A stretch of DNA of 13,491 nt from an uncultured Clostridia bacterium. Its GTDB lineage: Bacteria; Bacillota; Clostridia; Christensenellales; DUVY01. The notes under the pieces were generated by a model. The model was not told the origin of the DNA, searched no databases, and saw nothing but the letters and a program-made list of their open reading frames with translations. Position numbers and translations under genes: made by a program. Of this stretch, positions 12,899 through 13,491 are shown piece by piece. The stretch covers positions 1 to 13,491 of the forward strand of contig CALAYY010000074.1 of assembly GCA_937895465.1 (NCBI GenBank). The letters are read 5' to 3'. Numbering within the stretch: position 1 is the first letter of the stretch; each line of letters begins with the position of its first letter.

Positions 12899-13491
12899 AT
12901 GTTAAAAATTGCAATTACAGGCGGAATAGCAGGCGGCAAGACGCTTGCAAGCGACACCTTGATAAGTTTGGGTGCGCATATAATTGATGCCGATATAATT
13001 GCACGAAAAGTTTTGCAAAAAGGCTCAATCGGAGCAGTCAAGATAAAACAACATTTTGGCGCAGAGTTTTTTGACCAAAACGATGAGCTTATCAGAAGAA
13101 AATTATCTGAGTATGTTTTTTCTTGCGAAGACAGAGTTAAGCTTCTTAATTCTATAACACATCCGCTAATAAGAAAAGAAATAGAAAAACAGATTAAAGA
13201 GTGTCAAGGCTGTGGAGCAATCTTTGTCATAATACCGCTTCTAATAGAAAGCGGTATGGCGGATATGTTTGACCGTATATGGGTTATTGCTGCAGATATT
13301 GATTTACGCATAAAAAGAATGGTACGGCGTGATAATATTAGCATAGAGCAGGCATATAATATTTTGAGTAGTCAAGCAAGTGATCAAGAGCGGCTCAATA
13401 TTGCTGACTGTGTGATATATAATAATGGTAGCGAACAAGAATTTGTCGAACAGATAAAGACAGAGTATCGCAAATTAATCCATGAATTGAG
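12899..13491 (+). CDS. coaE: Dephospho-CoA kinase (runs off the window)
   Basis: The enzyme phosphorylates the 3' hydroxyl of dephospho-CoA with ATP, the last step of coenzyme A synthesis. The 197 visible codons cover nearly the whole usual length (about 200). The P-loop is ITGGIAGGKT at residues 6-15, a variant of the usual GGIGSGKS. IIDADIIAR follows at 28-36, then SITHPLIRKEI and a lid-side IPLLIESGMAD with E117. QASDQERLNIADCVIYNNGS near the end is typical of the family. TTAGGA at 12886-12891 is an adequate ribosome site seven bases before the ATG, unlike polA. The position behind polA is common in Firmicutes, where mutM often lies between the two; it does not here. The C-terminus is cut by the window edge. 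Confidence 0.93.
   Translation, partial: MLKIAITGGIAGGKTLASDTLISLGAHIIDADIIARKVLQKGSIGAVKIKQHFGAEFFDQNDELIRRKLSEYVFSCEDRVKLLNSITHPLIRKEIEKQIKECQGCGAIFVIIPLLIESGMADMFDRIWVIAADIDLRIKRMVRRDNISIEQAYNILSSQASDQERLNIADCVIYNNGSEQEFVEQIKTEYRKLIHEL

Overview
The window looks like a low-GC Firmicutes chromosome, probably a clostridial lineage. The evidence is A/T-rich codon use, strong AGGAG-type ribosome sites on most genes, BhlA and phi-LC3-type holins, and a Gram-positive-style DNA polymerase I. The species cannot be named from sequence alone. Everything recognisable is coded on the plus strand.

Positions 1-8875 hold the right part of a phage late operon, most likely a prophage or prophage remnant of a short-tailed (podovirus-like) phage. 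The order is: end of an upstream gene (possibly portal), putative scaffold, major capsid protein, putative head-tail adaptor, a beta-propeller-like 'stabilisation' protein, two further beta-rich tail or fibre candidates, an 81-residue protein, a coiled-coil protein split by an in-frame TAG, and two tandem holins. Genes abut or overlap, as in one transcript, and the run ends at a strong terminator (8923-8960) with a second hairpin right behind it. No integrase, terminase or endolysin is visible. A structured repeat sits between the capsid and adaptor genes.

Positions 8876-10305 are a repeat-rich stretch between the phage operon and housekeeping genes. They hold a two-copy 31-bp direct repeat, three further copies of the hairpin repeat family already seen in the capsid operon, and one small gene for a DUF559 / Vsr-like nuclease-fold protein with an intact-looking D...ExD motif. 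The gene is bracketed by repeat copies, and the right-hand copy begins at its stop codon. Two of the repeat hairpins differ between copies by paired changes that keep the stem, which suggests selection on structure. This nuclease-plus-repeat arrangement is the best candidate here for an under-described system.

Positions 10306-13491 are the chromosomal pair polA (DNA polymerase I, apparently without proofreading residues) and coaE (dephospho-CoA kinase, running off the end), 34 bases apart. polA and the DUF559 gene share an unusual start: an extended -10 box (TGnTATAAT) ending exactly six bases before the ATG and no ribosome site, which predicts leaderless mRNAs.
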